Of a DNA stretch of 64,000 bases, positions 1-10,857 are shown in pieces. Each line of letters begins with the position of its first letter. Positions within the stretch are counted from its first letter, which is position 1. The stretch covers positions 473,360,008 to 473,424,007 of the forward strand of contig NC_081405.1 in NCBI RefSeq assembly GCF_030272615.1. Direction: 5' to 3'. Both the position numbers and the translations under genes were made by a program. This DNA comes from Cryptomeria japonica (Eukaryota; Streptophyta; Pinopsida; Cupressales; Cupressaceae). Under the pieces are notes generated by a model. That model ran no database searches. It saw only the letters and a program-made list of their open reading frames with translations, and had not been told where the DNA came from.

Positions 1-3000
1 AACCAGAGCACAAAATAACAGCTGACAAGAAGAAGGAAACCAAACCGGTATGGGTTGAAAAAGAAAAGTACAAGGCAGAATCAAGTCTGATAGTGTAGAC
101 TACCTTACATGTTGAAAGGAAAAATCTATGGGTTGTAGACAGTAGTTGTTCCAATCACATGACTGGTGATAAAAATAAATTTATCAAGCTTGAAGATTGG
201 AATGGTGGTTCAGTAAGATTCAGAGACAACTCATCTATCAAAATAAAGGGAAAAGGTACTCTAAATATTGATGGAAAATTGAAGGCACATTATGTATATT
301 ATGTAGAAGGCCTAAAGCACAATCTACTGAGTGTGAGTCAGATGTGTGAAAAAGATTATAAATTCACCTTTGATTCAACTGATTGCCAGATATAGAAAGA
401 AAGTACCGATCAGGTTGTGGGAGAAGGAAAGAGAACAATTGGGAATGTTTACAACCTCAAGGAATGCTATAAGTCCCAATTCATGATGGGATAGATTGAT
501 GAAAGTTGGCTGTGGCATCAAAGATTAGGCCACATAAATATTGATAACTAAATTGCAGTAAGCAGAAAGGGGTGTGTAAGGAATATTCCACCCATCATCA
601 AACCGATAAGCACATTTTGTGATGAATGTGTAAAAGGGAAGAAGACTAAGGTGAGATTTAGGACAAAAGAGAACAACAACTCAAGACCACTTGAGATTGT
701 ACATACAGATCTGTGTGGTCCAACTAGGACATGAGCTCTTGCGGGTGAAAGATATTTTATGCTCTTTATTGATGATTATTTAAGAATGACATGGGGCACT
801 TTCCTGCAAGATAAATCACAAGCATTTGACAAATTCAAGATCTTTAGGAAGATGGTGGAGATATAAAGTGGATGCAAGATAAAATGTTTAATATCAGACC
901 GGGGTGGAGAGTTCACATCAAATGAATTTGAAGATTATTGTGAAAGACATGGAATTAGAAGGCAATACTCAGCGCCTAGGACACCACAAAAAAATGATGT
1001 GATAGAAAGGAAGAACATGGCAGTCAAGGAGATGGCCAAAACCATGTTAAATGAGGCTAGTCTTCTAGATACATATTGGAAGGAAGTTGTTCATACTGCT
1101 ACATATACCTTGAACTAGGTTCAACTAAGAACAAATAGTAGAATGACACCTTATGAGTTGTGGTATGACCAGAAGCCATCAATCAACACTTCAAAGTATT
1201 TGGAAGCAAGTAATTTATCAAGATTGATATGGATGGTCTAGGTAGTTTTGACTCCAGAAGTGATGAAGAAATCTTCCTTGGTTAATTTATCTAATAGCAA
1301 GGCCTACCAATTCTACAACAAGAGACTAAGAAGAGTCATTTAGAGTGTGCATGTAAAATTTGATGAGGATATGCACAAAGGAAGTCAATCATAGGTAAAT
1401 CGGTATGATGATTCTGGTGATGAAGGTGAGGAAGCTTAGTCAAATAATGAACCAGAAGAAGCATCCAAGAATGCTCCCAACCGCTATGTGTAGTTGAATC
1501 ACCCAGAAGGGCAAATTATAAGAAATAAGAGTGATGGTGTGCATACTAGAAGAAGACTTGCCCGAAATGATGAACATGTCAACTTCTGCCTCATGAATGA
1601 AAAAGAACCTAAAACATTCAATGAGGCCAACAAAAGACAAGAATGGATGGATGCCATGGAAGAAAAACTACAACATATTGAGAAGAACAAGACTTGGGAA
1701 TTAGTCCCTAGACCAAAAGACAAGAACATCATTGGCACAAAGTGAGTTTATCAGAATAAGATGAATGAAGAAGGTAAAATTGTTAGGCATGAAGCTAGAC
1801 TTGTGTGCAAAGGATAATCTCAAGTAGAGGGTATTGACTTTGAAGAAACATTTGCACCAGTAGCCAGATTAGAAGAGATTAGGATGTTTCTAGCTTTTTC
1901 TACCTACAATGGTTATAAAGTGTATCAGATGGATATAAAATCTTCCTTCCTAAATGGAAATTTGGAAGAAGTGTACATGGGGCAACTGAAAGGGTTTCTT
2001 CTACATGATGATGAAACCTTTGTGTGCCGATTGAAGAAATCCTTTTATGGCTTAAAGCGAGCTCCTAAAGCATGGTATTCATGATTAGATCAGTACCTGA
2101 AGGAGAAAGGATTCAGAAAGGGGAGTGCTGACAGCAATTTATACATAAAGAAAGATGGAAGCCACATGATCATTGTGGTTGTGTATGTACATGACATTAT
2201 TTTTGGAGGCAATAAGGACACCCTTTGCAAAGAATTTACTGATTAGATGTAGTCAGAATTTGAGATGTCAATGCTTGGTTAATTGACATACTTCCTTGGT
2301 TTGCAGATATTACAACAAGATAAGGGAATCTTTATCTCACAAACCAAGTATGCAAAGGATATGTTGAAGAAATTTCAACTCAAGGATTGCAAACTGGTAA
2401 GTACCCCCATGGTGACTGGAAGTAAATTAAGCAAGAATGATGAATCACCGATGGTGGATCAGACATTGTATAGATCCATAATAGGTAGTCTATTGTATCT
2501 AACTACTTCTAGACTGGATATAGTACAAGCAATGTGCATGGTGGCTAGATTTCAAGCTGCACCTAAGAAGCCGCATATGAATGTTATAAGAAGAATATTT
2601 AGGTACCTCCAGGGAACACTCAACTATGGATCATGGTACCCTAAACAAGGGGAATTTATCTTGGAAGCATACACTAATGCTGATTGGGTAGGTTGCATTG
2701 ATGACCTGAAGAGCACAAGTGGTGGTGCATTCTTCCTAGGTGACCGGTTGGTCTCATGGCATAGCAATAAGCATGATTCAGTCTCCCTATCAACTTCTAA
2801 AGAAGAATACATTGTTGCTACTACATAAACTCTTAGGTGCTTTGGATGAAGAAAATCCTCAAAGATATACAAGTGGAGATCACTGATCCTATACTCATCT
2901 AGTGTGATAATTTGAGTGCTATTAACATAGCCAAGAATCTAGTGATGCATTCCAAGACAAAACATATCACCATAAAGTATCATTTTCTTAGAGAGAAGGT

Positions 3001-3121
3001 TGAAGGATAGGAAGTAAAGATGGACTATATCCCTACCAGAGAACAAATAGAAGACATTTTCACCAAACCATTACCGGTAAGCACCTTTTAGTACCTAAGA
3101 CACAAGTTGGGAGTTGTGTGA
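1..3121 (+). pseudogene. Copia-1 pol remnant (protease, integrase, RT, RNase H)
   Basis: Translating the plus strand gives the Copia polyprotein in order. The protease motif at 135-143 reads V-D-S-S where D-[ST]-G is usual. The integrase HQRLGH zinc motif lies near 516, followed by HTDLCGP (first catalytic Asp), SDRGGEF (second Asp) and VIERKN (Glu, about 1000). The RT has ETFAPVARLEEIR near 1846 and the catalytic box at 2184-2195, which reads YVHD instead of YVDD, so the polymerase site is lost. RNase H shows TNADWVG near 2674, and the C-terminal TREQIEDIFTKPLP is near 3040. Stops are frequent (for example near 540, 733, 865, 1745 and 2083), so it is a pseudogene. The family normally makes one gag-pol protein that copies element RNA into DNA in cytoplasmic particles. 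Confidence 0.92.
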
Positions 3122-3159
3122 CATGCCTTATGCACTTAAGAAAAGAAGGATTTATATAG

Positions 3160-3358
3160 TTCAAGGGGAGTTCATAGTAGAATCTAAAACTCTTGAACCA
3201 CATCTTAGTACCGACTACAATCAGTAGTAGCAGCCTAAGAGGGAGCTAGGTATGGATCAAAGGGGGAGTGGTACCCTTTGTCATTGTGTCAAAGGGGGAG
3301 AAATCTACCGCTATGAAGTTTCTTGTAGTAATTTGACATCAATGCCAAAGGGGGAGAT
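3160..3358 (+). promoter_or_regulatory. Polypurine tract and upstream PPT-like copies of Copia-1
   Basis: The stretch just before the 3' LTR reads AAAGGGGGAGAT, the plus-strand primer site for reverse transcription. Related AAAGGGGGAG or AAGGGGAG copies occur upstream near 3162, 3259 and 3290. Several PPT-like copies ahead of the true one are known in some plant Copia lineages. Confidence 0.75.
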
Positions 3359-4880
3359 TGTTGGCATTATTGGCATTAAGTTGTCATTAATGTCAAACTA
3401 GTTTGGCAAGGTCACCGGTAAGTAAGAAGTGTGACCGGTATGGGAAGAGCAATACATATGGTGGAAAATGCACATATGAGTAAGCAGTCAGAAGGAAGGC
3501 TACCAGTATAGATGAGTTGTGTCATCTGCCAGTTATCAAGCTTACCGGTAAGGCACAAACTGGGATGAAGTTTGTTTTGTTTGTTATGAAGGCGCAATAC
3601 CGGTGAGCAGAATAAAGAGGATGTGTTTTTGGTAGTCAACCTTGGTCGACAAAGAATGTCAAACCGACATAGGAATCCAAGCCGAGGTGGATGTTGCCAA
3701 GCATGACAGCTAGATGCCAAGTGGAGGTATTGCACAGGTCAGTGGAGTGTGCATCAACATAACAAATCAACAAGAAGGTCAGCTTTTATAAAGAACATGT
3801 AAGTCATAGAGGATGCCAGAGGATTGTGGCTTGAGGAAGGAAAGATGGCAAAGCGACTGCACTGATCCTGCAAGAAGATTTGATCTTCGTACTCATTTGA
3901 TGAAGGAAACAATAAAGTCATTACTAGTGAATGATAGAAAAATAGAAAAGCATGGTGCAGACCTCCAGATTTAGAAAACACACATTGGAATGCGAAGCTT
4001 TGCTAGTATTGATCGATATCCTGAAGATCATATCCCTAGAAAAGTAGATTTAATCAAATCCAATTGAGTTCAAAATGGAGAAGGCAAAACCTAACACGAC
4101 AATGTTGAATGCGGTTTTAGGGAAGAATCCAAGATTATAAAGAGAGGTGCTCGAGACAAAAAGGAGGTATGATTAAGGAGAAGAAGGAGAGTGAAGAGAG
4201 CTTGAGTGCAGAGAAGAATCATCTCCCTTAGAATTTATTCTAAGAAAGTTGTAGAGTGAGTTAACAATCAAATCAGTGAGAGGGTTTAACCAGTAGTGAT
4301 AGAGTACTAGTAAACTATAGCAGGTGTTACAATTGAGCTAACCCGTGAGGTGTGATTGATCAAAGAAGGCATCCAAGTATGACACAGTGTGTTGTGAGGC
4401 TGTGAGAAAGAGAGAAGAGAGGCCAAGAATCAGAGAGAGCAATTTGTTAACCGACAGTGTGAGATCCAGTGAAGAAGAGAAGACTGCTAACCGAAAAAGA
4501 TCTTTTTGATCAAGAGTTGCAGAACTCATTTGCAACCAGAAGCTATAACTATATCAAACTTTTATTTCACTATACATCACCAAGCTAGAGCTTGGTGCAG
4601 GGGTTGGTGCCCTAAATCTTTGTAATTCAGTGTTTCACTTGTGAGGCTGGATTGGAGCAATAGTCTGTAGCAAGATTTCTCCCATATTGGTTTTTCCTCG
4701 TACATCTAGTGTTGTGGGTTGCATTTGTGTGTTTTTCTTCTTTGGTATCCTCACTTATCTTAACCGGTTTGACTGTTTAAAGCTTGGGATAATAATCAGT
4801 ATTCTAAGGTTGCTTTGAAAAGGAAAAGAATTTAGGAACCACTGGTTCACCCCCCTCTCAGTGGTACATTGTGTTCAACA
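3359..4880 (+). repeat. Copia-1 3' LTR
   Basis: The LTR starts TGTTGGCATT right after the purine tract and ends TGTTCAACA at 4880, giving TGTTG/CAACA terminal inverted repeats and a length of 1522 bp. The C-rich tract followed by CTCAGTGG shortly before the end is common in plant Copia LTRs. The first 250 bp contain several ACCGGT palindromes (for example near 3414, 3434, 3542 and 3600), possible regulatory repeats. No partner LTR is in the window. Confidence 0.85.
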
Positions 4881-5325
4881 TGTTGAGCTTATGTGGCACT
4901 CTCTTAAGAAAGAATGAGATTATCAATAATAAAATTTTAACTAATTAATCTAGTTTGTTTTTGTGTTGGCAATGTCTTGAGCCATGGGTTTAATGGAAAT
5001 GGTGACCTTGTGCTATTATATTATTTGAGTTTTTCAATAGCATAATAGGTTTCTTGCAAGCAATGATTTATTCTCTCTTTCCTTTTAACAATAAGTTTAA
5101 TAATCCTCCTTTTCATCAAGATTCCAAGGGAGTCATTTCTTCCAAGTGCATTTAATAGAGGTTGTCTGTAATATGTGGTCACATAGCTTTAAAGAATTTA
5201 TCTAAAAGGCCATCAAGCCCAAGGATTTTCTTAGTAAGTATTTAAAAAAATAAAATTATCCATATCAATAGAAGAGATATAATGAGGTTTAAAAAAAAAT
5301 TGAACTACATATCTCGAGGCAGACC

Positions 5326-5835
5326 TCACAAAATGGGAAAACAAAGTTAACATTTTCCTATAGATATGCACATGTCATTAGGAGATGCATGATTCATAAA
5401 GTGAAGAATGTTAAGGTATGAATGGTCATAAGGTGTGTTTATCGGTGAGGTGCACACTTTCTAATGGAGTTTGCAAACAATTTTGAGAAAGGTCAAAGGT
5501 AGATACTCAATTTTATGATATAGTTTTAGATTTAAAAGGTTTTCAAAATTTAAATATGAAAGAGATTGTTTCAGATTTAAATAGGGTTTCAAAAATTTCA
5601 AACTTAATATCTACAAGTACACCTATTAAAACATAGTTTTAAAATAGGAAAACATAATTAATATTTTCCTATACACATGAGTGTGTCATTAGCATGCACA
5701 AGACTCATTAAGTGAAGAATGTTAAGGTTTGAGTGGTCAAAAGATGTTTTTTATTTGAGGTATTCACTTTGTAATGGAGTTTGCAAATAGATTTGAGTAA
5801 GTTCAAAGGAATGTATTCAATTTTTTGAGAGGCAT
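5326..5835. repeat. Diverged direct repeat pair, about 310 bp apart
   Basis: The block at 5326-5530 recurs in altered form at 5635-5835. Both contain AGTGAAGAATGTTAAGGT, then AATGGAGTTTGCAAA, then a TTCAATTTT stretch, in the same order. GAGGTGCACAC-like strings recur nearby (5451, 5910). This looks like an old tandem duplication. Confidence 0.6.
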
Positions 5836-6745
5836 GCACCTCACAATGTGATGTTCTGATTAAAAAATTAAAGAATTAGTTATGCACATTCAAATTTAAG
5901 CTCCAGTGAGGTGCACACATTTGTCACCAATTTTCAAATATTTCCTTCAGGCTAGGCACAAGGGATACAAAATTGTCAATCTATATTCGTAAGAGTTGAC
6001 CCAATAGTTGTTCCTAGAAAAAACATTCTTTAAAAAAGAGCGACAAAAGGCTGCTAACCATTCTAATTTAAAAATTAGTGTTTTGTTTGTTAACAGACAA
6101 TCAATTGATATCCACACATAGACAAATCTATTTATACAATAAGGTACTACTTTGAAAAGGCATCACCGAGGTTTCAAAACAATTAGTTATTTATAAAAAG
6201 GTGCTATTCATAAATTTCGATAAAACAAGTCAAGGAATTTACTACTAGAGTTTTAACTGTCAGTTTTAGTAAGAGATAAAGAAAGCTTGCAAATGGTTGG
6301 AGTCTTTTGTAATAAAATGACAAGTACATTATCAAATTTGTTTTTGTTTTGTAGGGTTTTGATAGCAAACAATAGTTAAAAAGGGTGTTATTCTTCAAAT
6401 TCAAAATCAAGTCATTCATCGACACAACCTTTTTTTTTCTTTGAAAGCTTCATTCTTTTGTCATTTTCGAGTATTCTCCAAGTAAAGACAACAATTTTAT
6501 TTCAACAAAATGCTAATTTTGAAGAAAAACAATCATATTAGCTTCAATTCTTCAAATTCTTCTATTTATTCTCCCAAATATATGCAAAATAAAGTGAAAA
6601 TTAGTCAAATATATAAGATATAGTTGTGATAGCAATTTAATACCACTAAAAGAAGAATAAATAAAAAATTTAATACTTACAAAATGTAATAATATTCTCT
6701 CTTTAGGGGAAGGGTTCCAGTAGTTGTCCATCCTAAGCTCCTAAA

Positions 6746-7287
6746 TGTTAGGGTTTAGGCAGATCTAGAGCAAATGCAAATTAACAATTATATGCAAGTT
6801 CAAATACACAAAGATGAAGAAAAATACACAACACAAATAACACAAAGATTTAATGTGGTTTACACAAGGTGGGCTACATCCACATAAAATAGTAGCCCAA
6901 TCTTGTCTTATTATCCTGCAAAATAGTACAACGCCATTACAATGCCCTTTTCATTCTAGCCGCTTATAACATGCAATTTTTAGGGCAACCTACAAAGTTG
7001 GATTTTTAGGGTTTTTTTCATGAAAAAACGCCATTTTTTTTTCCTCAAGGGCTATACCCCAAACCCCATAAAGGATAAATTATGAGTGTATAGTATTTGT
7101 ATGATCAATCGCCACATACCAACACTAAATGTTTTGTCATATTTTGATATTGTTTTGGGTTGTTTTTTATGCAACTTAAGGGATTAAAGACATTTTTTCA
7201 ACTCCTAGGTATTTACGACGAACATAGGAGGATTCGTTATGTGCATAAATATTTAAAAATGGTCATTTTTAAGTGACACCTAATACA
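6746..7287 (+). repeat. Possible degenerate solo LTR, related to 40530-41059
   Basis: It begins TGTTAGGG. It shares with 40530-41059 the string TTTAATGTGGTT followed by GGCTACATCCAC, a poly-C/G block and AAACCCC. That combination is common in plant Copia LTRs. The right end (near ACACCTAATACA) is uncertain and I could not match a target duplication. Confidence 0.35.
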
Positions 7288-7352
7288 TATTCTATATTGC
7301 CCCAATAATTGTTCCCTTTTTGCCACAACAAGAAAATATTAAAAAATGTTCT

Positions 7353-7391
7353 CATACATACATACATACATACATACATACATACATACAT
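7353..7391. repeat. CATA tetranucleotide microsatellite
   Basis: About ten uninterrupted CATA units. Confidence 0.95.
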
Positions 7392-7755
7392 GTTTTAATG
7401 TAAAAGGTTTGAGGGTGTGCTATTCCCTATTCCAATCGCCACAACCAAGACTTGCATTGGCATGGATCACACAAGGTATTAAACTTAGTTAATACTCATT
7501 GAGGTTTGAGTAGGGGATTATTTCCCACACTTTTGAACAATTTTTTATTTTCCATCATGCATTGCTCTTGGCTAGCTACAATCACCATCATGCGACATGC
7601 CTGTGAGATTCTCTCCATAGTTTTAGGTAATGTCAAGTTGTGGTTTCTCCTATCAATTTGTAGACAACGATATTTGTGAATCCATTTTTCTCTAGTAGTC
7701 CTATCTATATCCCATCATTTTGTAATATATTTAGGGTTTCATTATCAACAATGTA

Positions 7756-7760
7756 TAATC
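7756..7760. repeat. Left target-site duplication of the solo Copia LTR
   Basis: TAATC here matches TAATC at 39990-39994 on the other side of the split LTR. Confidence 0.75.
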
Positions 7761-8518
7761 TATTGGCAATGTGTGTAGCATGTTGTTGTCATTGATGTAA
7801 AATCAATGTGTTGTCATTAATGTAAATCTAGTATACTTGTATAGAAAAGGTTTGTTACATTGAAAAGGCTGAGAAATGTCTAGGATCTCTATATTTGAGA
7901 AAGATATTTGAGAGAGAGATGACTTGATGTGTGATCAACATGATTGAAGACAATCTGAAAGATCATCAAAGGTTTCCATGGAAATATGATAGTTCAGATG
8001 ACTGATATGTACTTGTTTGTGTTTGTTGCACATGCCTCATACTTTGGGTGAGAAATGAAATCACTTTGATTGGTTTTTGTATGTTTTAAGAAGTCAAGCG
8101 AATATTATTTATGCCTTTGTTCTTGTTTGTATGGTTGTGGAGAATTGTCTAAGGGACAAACAATGTGTTTTTCCTAAGTCTATGAGTTGAAAATTCTGGT
8201 CTGCATTCTACCACATTGGATGATATCATTATGCTTTTTTGGAGTTAAGTTTATAGTGTGTAAGAAGTCTACTTTCTAGAATTCAAGTCCTAAACATTTC
8301 TACAGTAAGAGTTATAGTGTCTATTCCCCGGATTACTATAGATCAGAGTTATGTGTCATAGAGGTTTACTAGAATGCTATGCATTCCTTCAAATGGATAT
8401 ATTTTGTTGTGCAGACTTGGGAATATGTTCAAGAAGGTACAAGGGTTCCTCCAAGTAAGTTATAGATGAATTGGTGCTTTGCAGTGCAATGTTATTTGTG
8501 TTGAAGTATATCAATCTA
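7761..8518 (+). mobile_element. Solo Copia LTR, left half (split by the Tat insertion)
   Basis: It starts TATTGGCAATG, which reads as TGTTGGCA with one G-to-A change, and contains a TTGTCATTAATGT stretch like Copia-1. It stops where the Tat element starts. The other half is 39076-39989, for a total of about 1.67 kb. No internal Copia sequence adjoins either end, so it is a solo LTR left by LTR-LTR recombination. Confidence 0.75.
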
Positions 8519-9667
8519 TGTGTGTGAAAAAGTGAACCTGTAGCTGTAAGCACAACACTTCAATTAAGTCATTATATGCATGGTTAGTAATCAATAATCA
8601 ATAAGTAATAAACCATAGCAAAGCGACCAATTTCCTTCTAAAAGATGTGAGTATAAGATTGCTCTCAGATTTTTATAAGCAATACCAGTGACTAGACTAC
8701 ACCAAGATGAAGGATTTAATCTATATGATATTAAGCCATATGGATGCAAGATGAATGAATAATTCAAGCAATAATCAATTCAAGCAACAATGGATGCAAG
8801 CAATAATGAATGGAAAATGGATGCAAACAATCTAAAAAGCACAATAATCTTCAATGACTCTAGAGCGAAATTAGCGTGATAATAATCTGCAAGCGTGTTC
8901 TCAAAAATCTCTGGGGTGAATTGGAATGAGAGCTGAAGACTGAATTTATAGAGAATCACAAGAGAGATGATGAAAAAGCTTAATTTTGGATTAATTGAAA
9001 TAATTGAGAAATCATGTTTAGTTAACCTTGAGATAGATTCCAATTATAGTTTAATTAAAATGCATTCAAATTAGAAGTCCAAGTTGCATTGGAAAGTAAT
9101 AATAAATTAATTCCATGCATATCTAATAAAAATAGATAATTCTTTAATTTATTCAAGAAAAAGGTCTTTTCAATGCAACTGTACTTCTTTTTCTAAAAAT
9201 CTTTGAGTTCCAATTTTAGAGAATAATTCAATAATTCAATTAAATTGCTTTTCTGATTTCAAGTTCTAAATTTAGAAAAAGAAATAATATCTCAAGTTTG
9301 ATTTCTCTCTCAATTCAATTCTTTTGTTTTATTTTCAATTCAACTCTTTGTAATAAATTAATTCATCTTTTGTAATAAATTAATCCTTTTTGCATGATTG
9401 AATGGCAAATTTATTAATTAATTAAATATGCAAGGATATTTAATAAATTAAAATGGGATAATTGATCAAAATGATATTATTGGAAATGATTTGATTAATT
9501 AAATAAATATTTAATTAATATTGAGTAGTTGATTTGCCATGTGATATTTGATGATTAAAGAATTAATAATGTGCTCATGATTGATTTAATTGCCTTTGGT
9601 TAGGACCTTGGTGATGTTGTTGAGATTAGGGGCTGATGGTTTAGATGACCATTTTTAGGGTATTACA
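8519..9667 (-). repeat. Tat element 3' LTR
   Basis: On the plus strand it runs from TGTGTGTGAAAAAG to GGGTATTACA. It aligns without net length change to 37927-39075. As the element is on the minus strand, this is the downstream LTR and lies next to the purine tract at 9668. Confidence 0.93.
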
Positions 9668-9684
9668 TTTGCCCCTCTTTGAAT
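9668..9684 (-). promoter_or_regulatory. Tat polypurine tract
   Basis: On the minus strand this reads TTCAAAGAGGGGCAAA directly before the LTR start TGTAATA. The non-autonomous element has the same AAAGAGGGGCAAAA core. Confidence 0.85.
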
Positions 9685-9689
9685 TAATG

Positions 9690-10857
9690 TGCGAGCAGTG
9701 CGTTGGTTCAAAGAATGTGTGATGTCTAGGAGATGCCAGTTCTGAACTTGATTGATCATGAACTAGATGAAAGCAAGGTGTTTAGCTTGATTCAGAGTGA
9801 CAAAGCTGAATGAAGTCTGATTAAAGTGATACTGATCCCGAACTTGATTGAACTGAGGAACGATAGAAAACAAAGATACCAAACTTGAACTTGATTGATC
9901 AAGAAGCGGATCTTATTTATCTAGAACTTGATTGAACTTAGATGCAGTGAGTGATGATAAAAATCAATCTTGAACTTGATTGATCAAGACACGATGAGCG
10001 AAGAATGAACCGTTCAGCTTGATCAAGAAATGAATACTAAACGCCTGCTTAGATTTAGTGTGATCAAAGATACTCTTGAAACTTTTGATTGAGTCTAAAT
10101 GAATAATCAGCTTGATTTGAAGCAATGAAACTGATTAACGTTAAGAGATTAATTCAGATGATTGAGAGATATCAGCTTGATTTGAAGTGATGAAAACTAA
10201 TATGCCCCTAGCGATTGATTTGATTCAGATGATCAAGAGGTCTCAACTCGATGTGAAGCAATGAAGCTGAGATGCCCCTTAGCAATAAGGATTGATTTTC
10301 TTTAATTGAAAAGATTTTGCTCGACTTTTGATGAAGATTTGAAAATTTTTCTCGACTTGTGAGATGTGAAGTCATAAGGTCATGTGTATGCCCCCTTAGG
10401 AGCAAAATTGAAAGATAGTGAGGGATTGATTATAGGCAATTGTGTGGCAAAAATAAGTTATTTGAGCACAAATTGATTCTGAGGAATTTTTGAAAATTTC
10501 GACGATGATTGATGAGAAATTGAGCGTAGAGTTGATTGTAATGTTGATGTGTAGAATGAAATTGAATTAAGATTCAGTGTTGAAATTTGAGCGCAATTTG
10601 AAGAAAGAATGAGCATTTGATGAAAAAAAAGCGCTAAGTGGTCAAAATTGTGAAATTGGCTAGCAAAATGATCTCGAATTTTGATTTCGATCTCGAAAAT
10701 GGAATCAAAGCAGACAAATTAGCTAAGGGTACAATTTTCATGACCATCGAAACAAGTTGAAAAATTAGGTTTTAGGCTATATATGGGATGAAAGTGTCAC
10801 TTTCAAATCATTTTAACCCTCCAAGTTTGAAAATTCAAAAAGCCTTTTGCAAAGAAA
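9690..10857. other. Tat 3' noncoding region with short repeats
   Basis: No gene. GAACTTGATTGA recurs at about 9735, 9839, 9889, 9924 and 9974. A repeat of roughly 70 bp (CAGCTTGATTTGAAG then GATGAAA, with TGCCCCT) is present about three times between 10100 and 10285. The stretch sits upstream of the PMD gene and may hold its promoter; I see no clear TATA assignment. Confidence 0.6.

Larger units (their letters stand above)
1..4880 (+). mobile_element. Copia-1: Ty1/copia retrotransposon, 3' part with 3' LTR
   Basis: The window opens inside the protease region of a Ty1/copia element. The domain order protease, integrase, reverse transcriptase, RNase H is Copia-type. The coding part ends near 3121, followed by purine-tract repeats and a 3' LTR at 3359-4880. 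The 5' LTR and gag lie outside the window, so the target duplication cannot be checked. Many in-frame stops show it is dead. The lineage looks Tork/SIRE-like from the RT and RNase H style and the long LTR, but that is an impression. Confidence 0.9.
4881..7755. other. Geneless AT-rich spacer with degenerate repeats
   Basis: I find no gene here; the open frames are short and resemble nothing. It holds a diverged direct repeat (5326-5530 and 5635-5835), a possible old solo LTR (6746-7287) and a CATA microsatellite (7353-7391). Confidence 0.7.

Noticed and set aside
8512-8516. CAATC as a firm Tat target duplication
   Set aside because: It matches CAATT at 39076 only 4 of 5 and needs a 2-bp shift of the LTR end, so it is kept only as a candidate.
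8780-9043. An 87-aa frame, also at 38188-38451
   Set aside because: It lies inside both Tat LTRs and is a chance frame copied with them.
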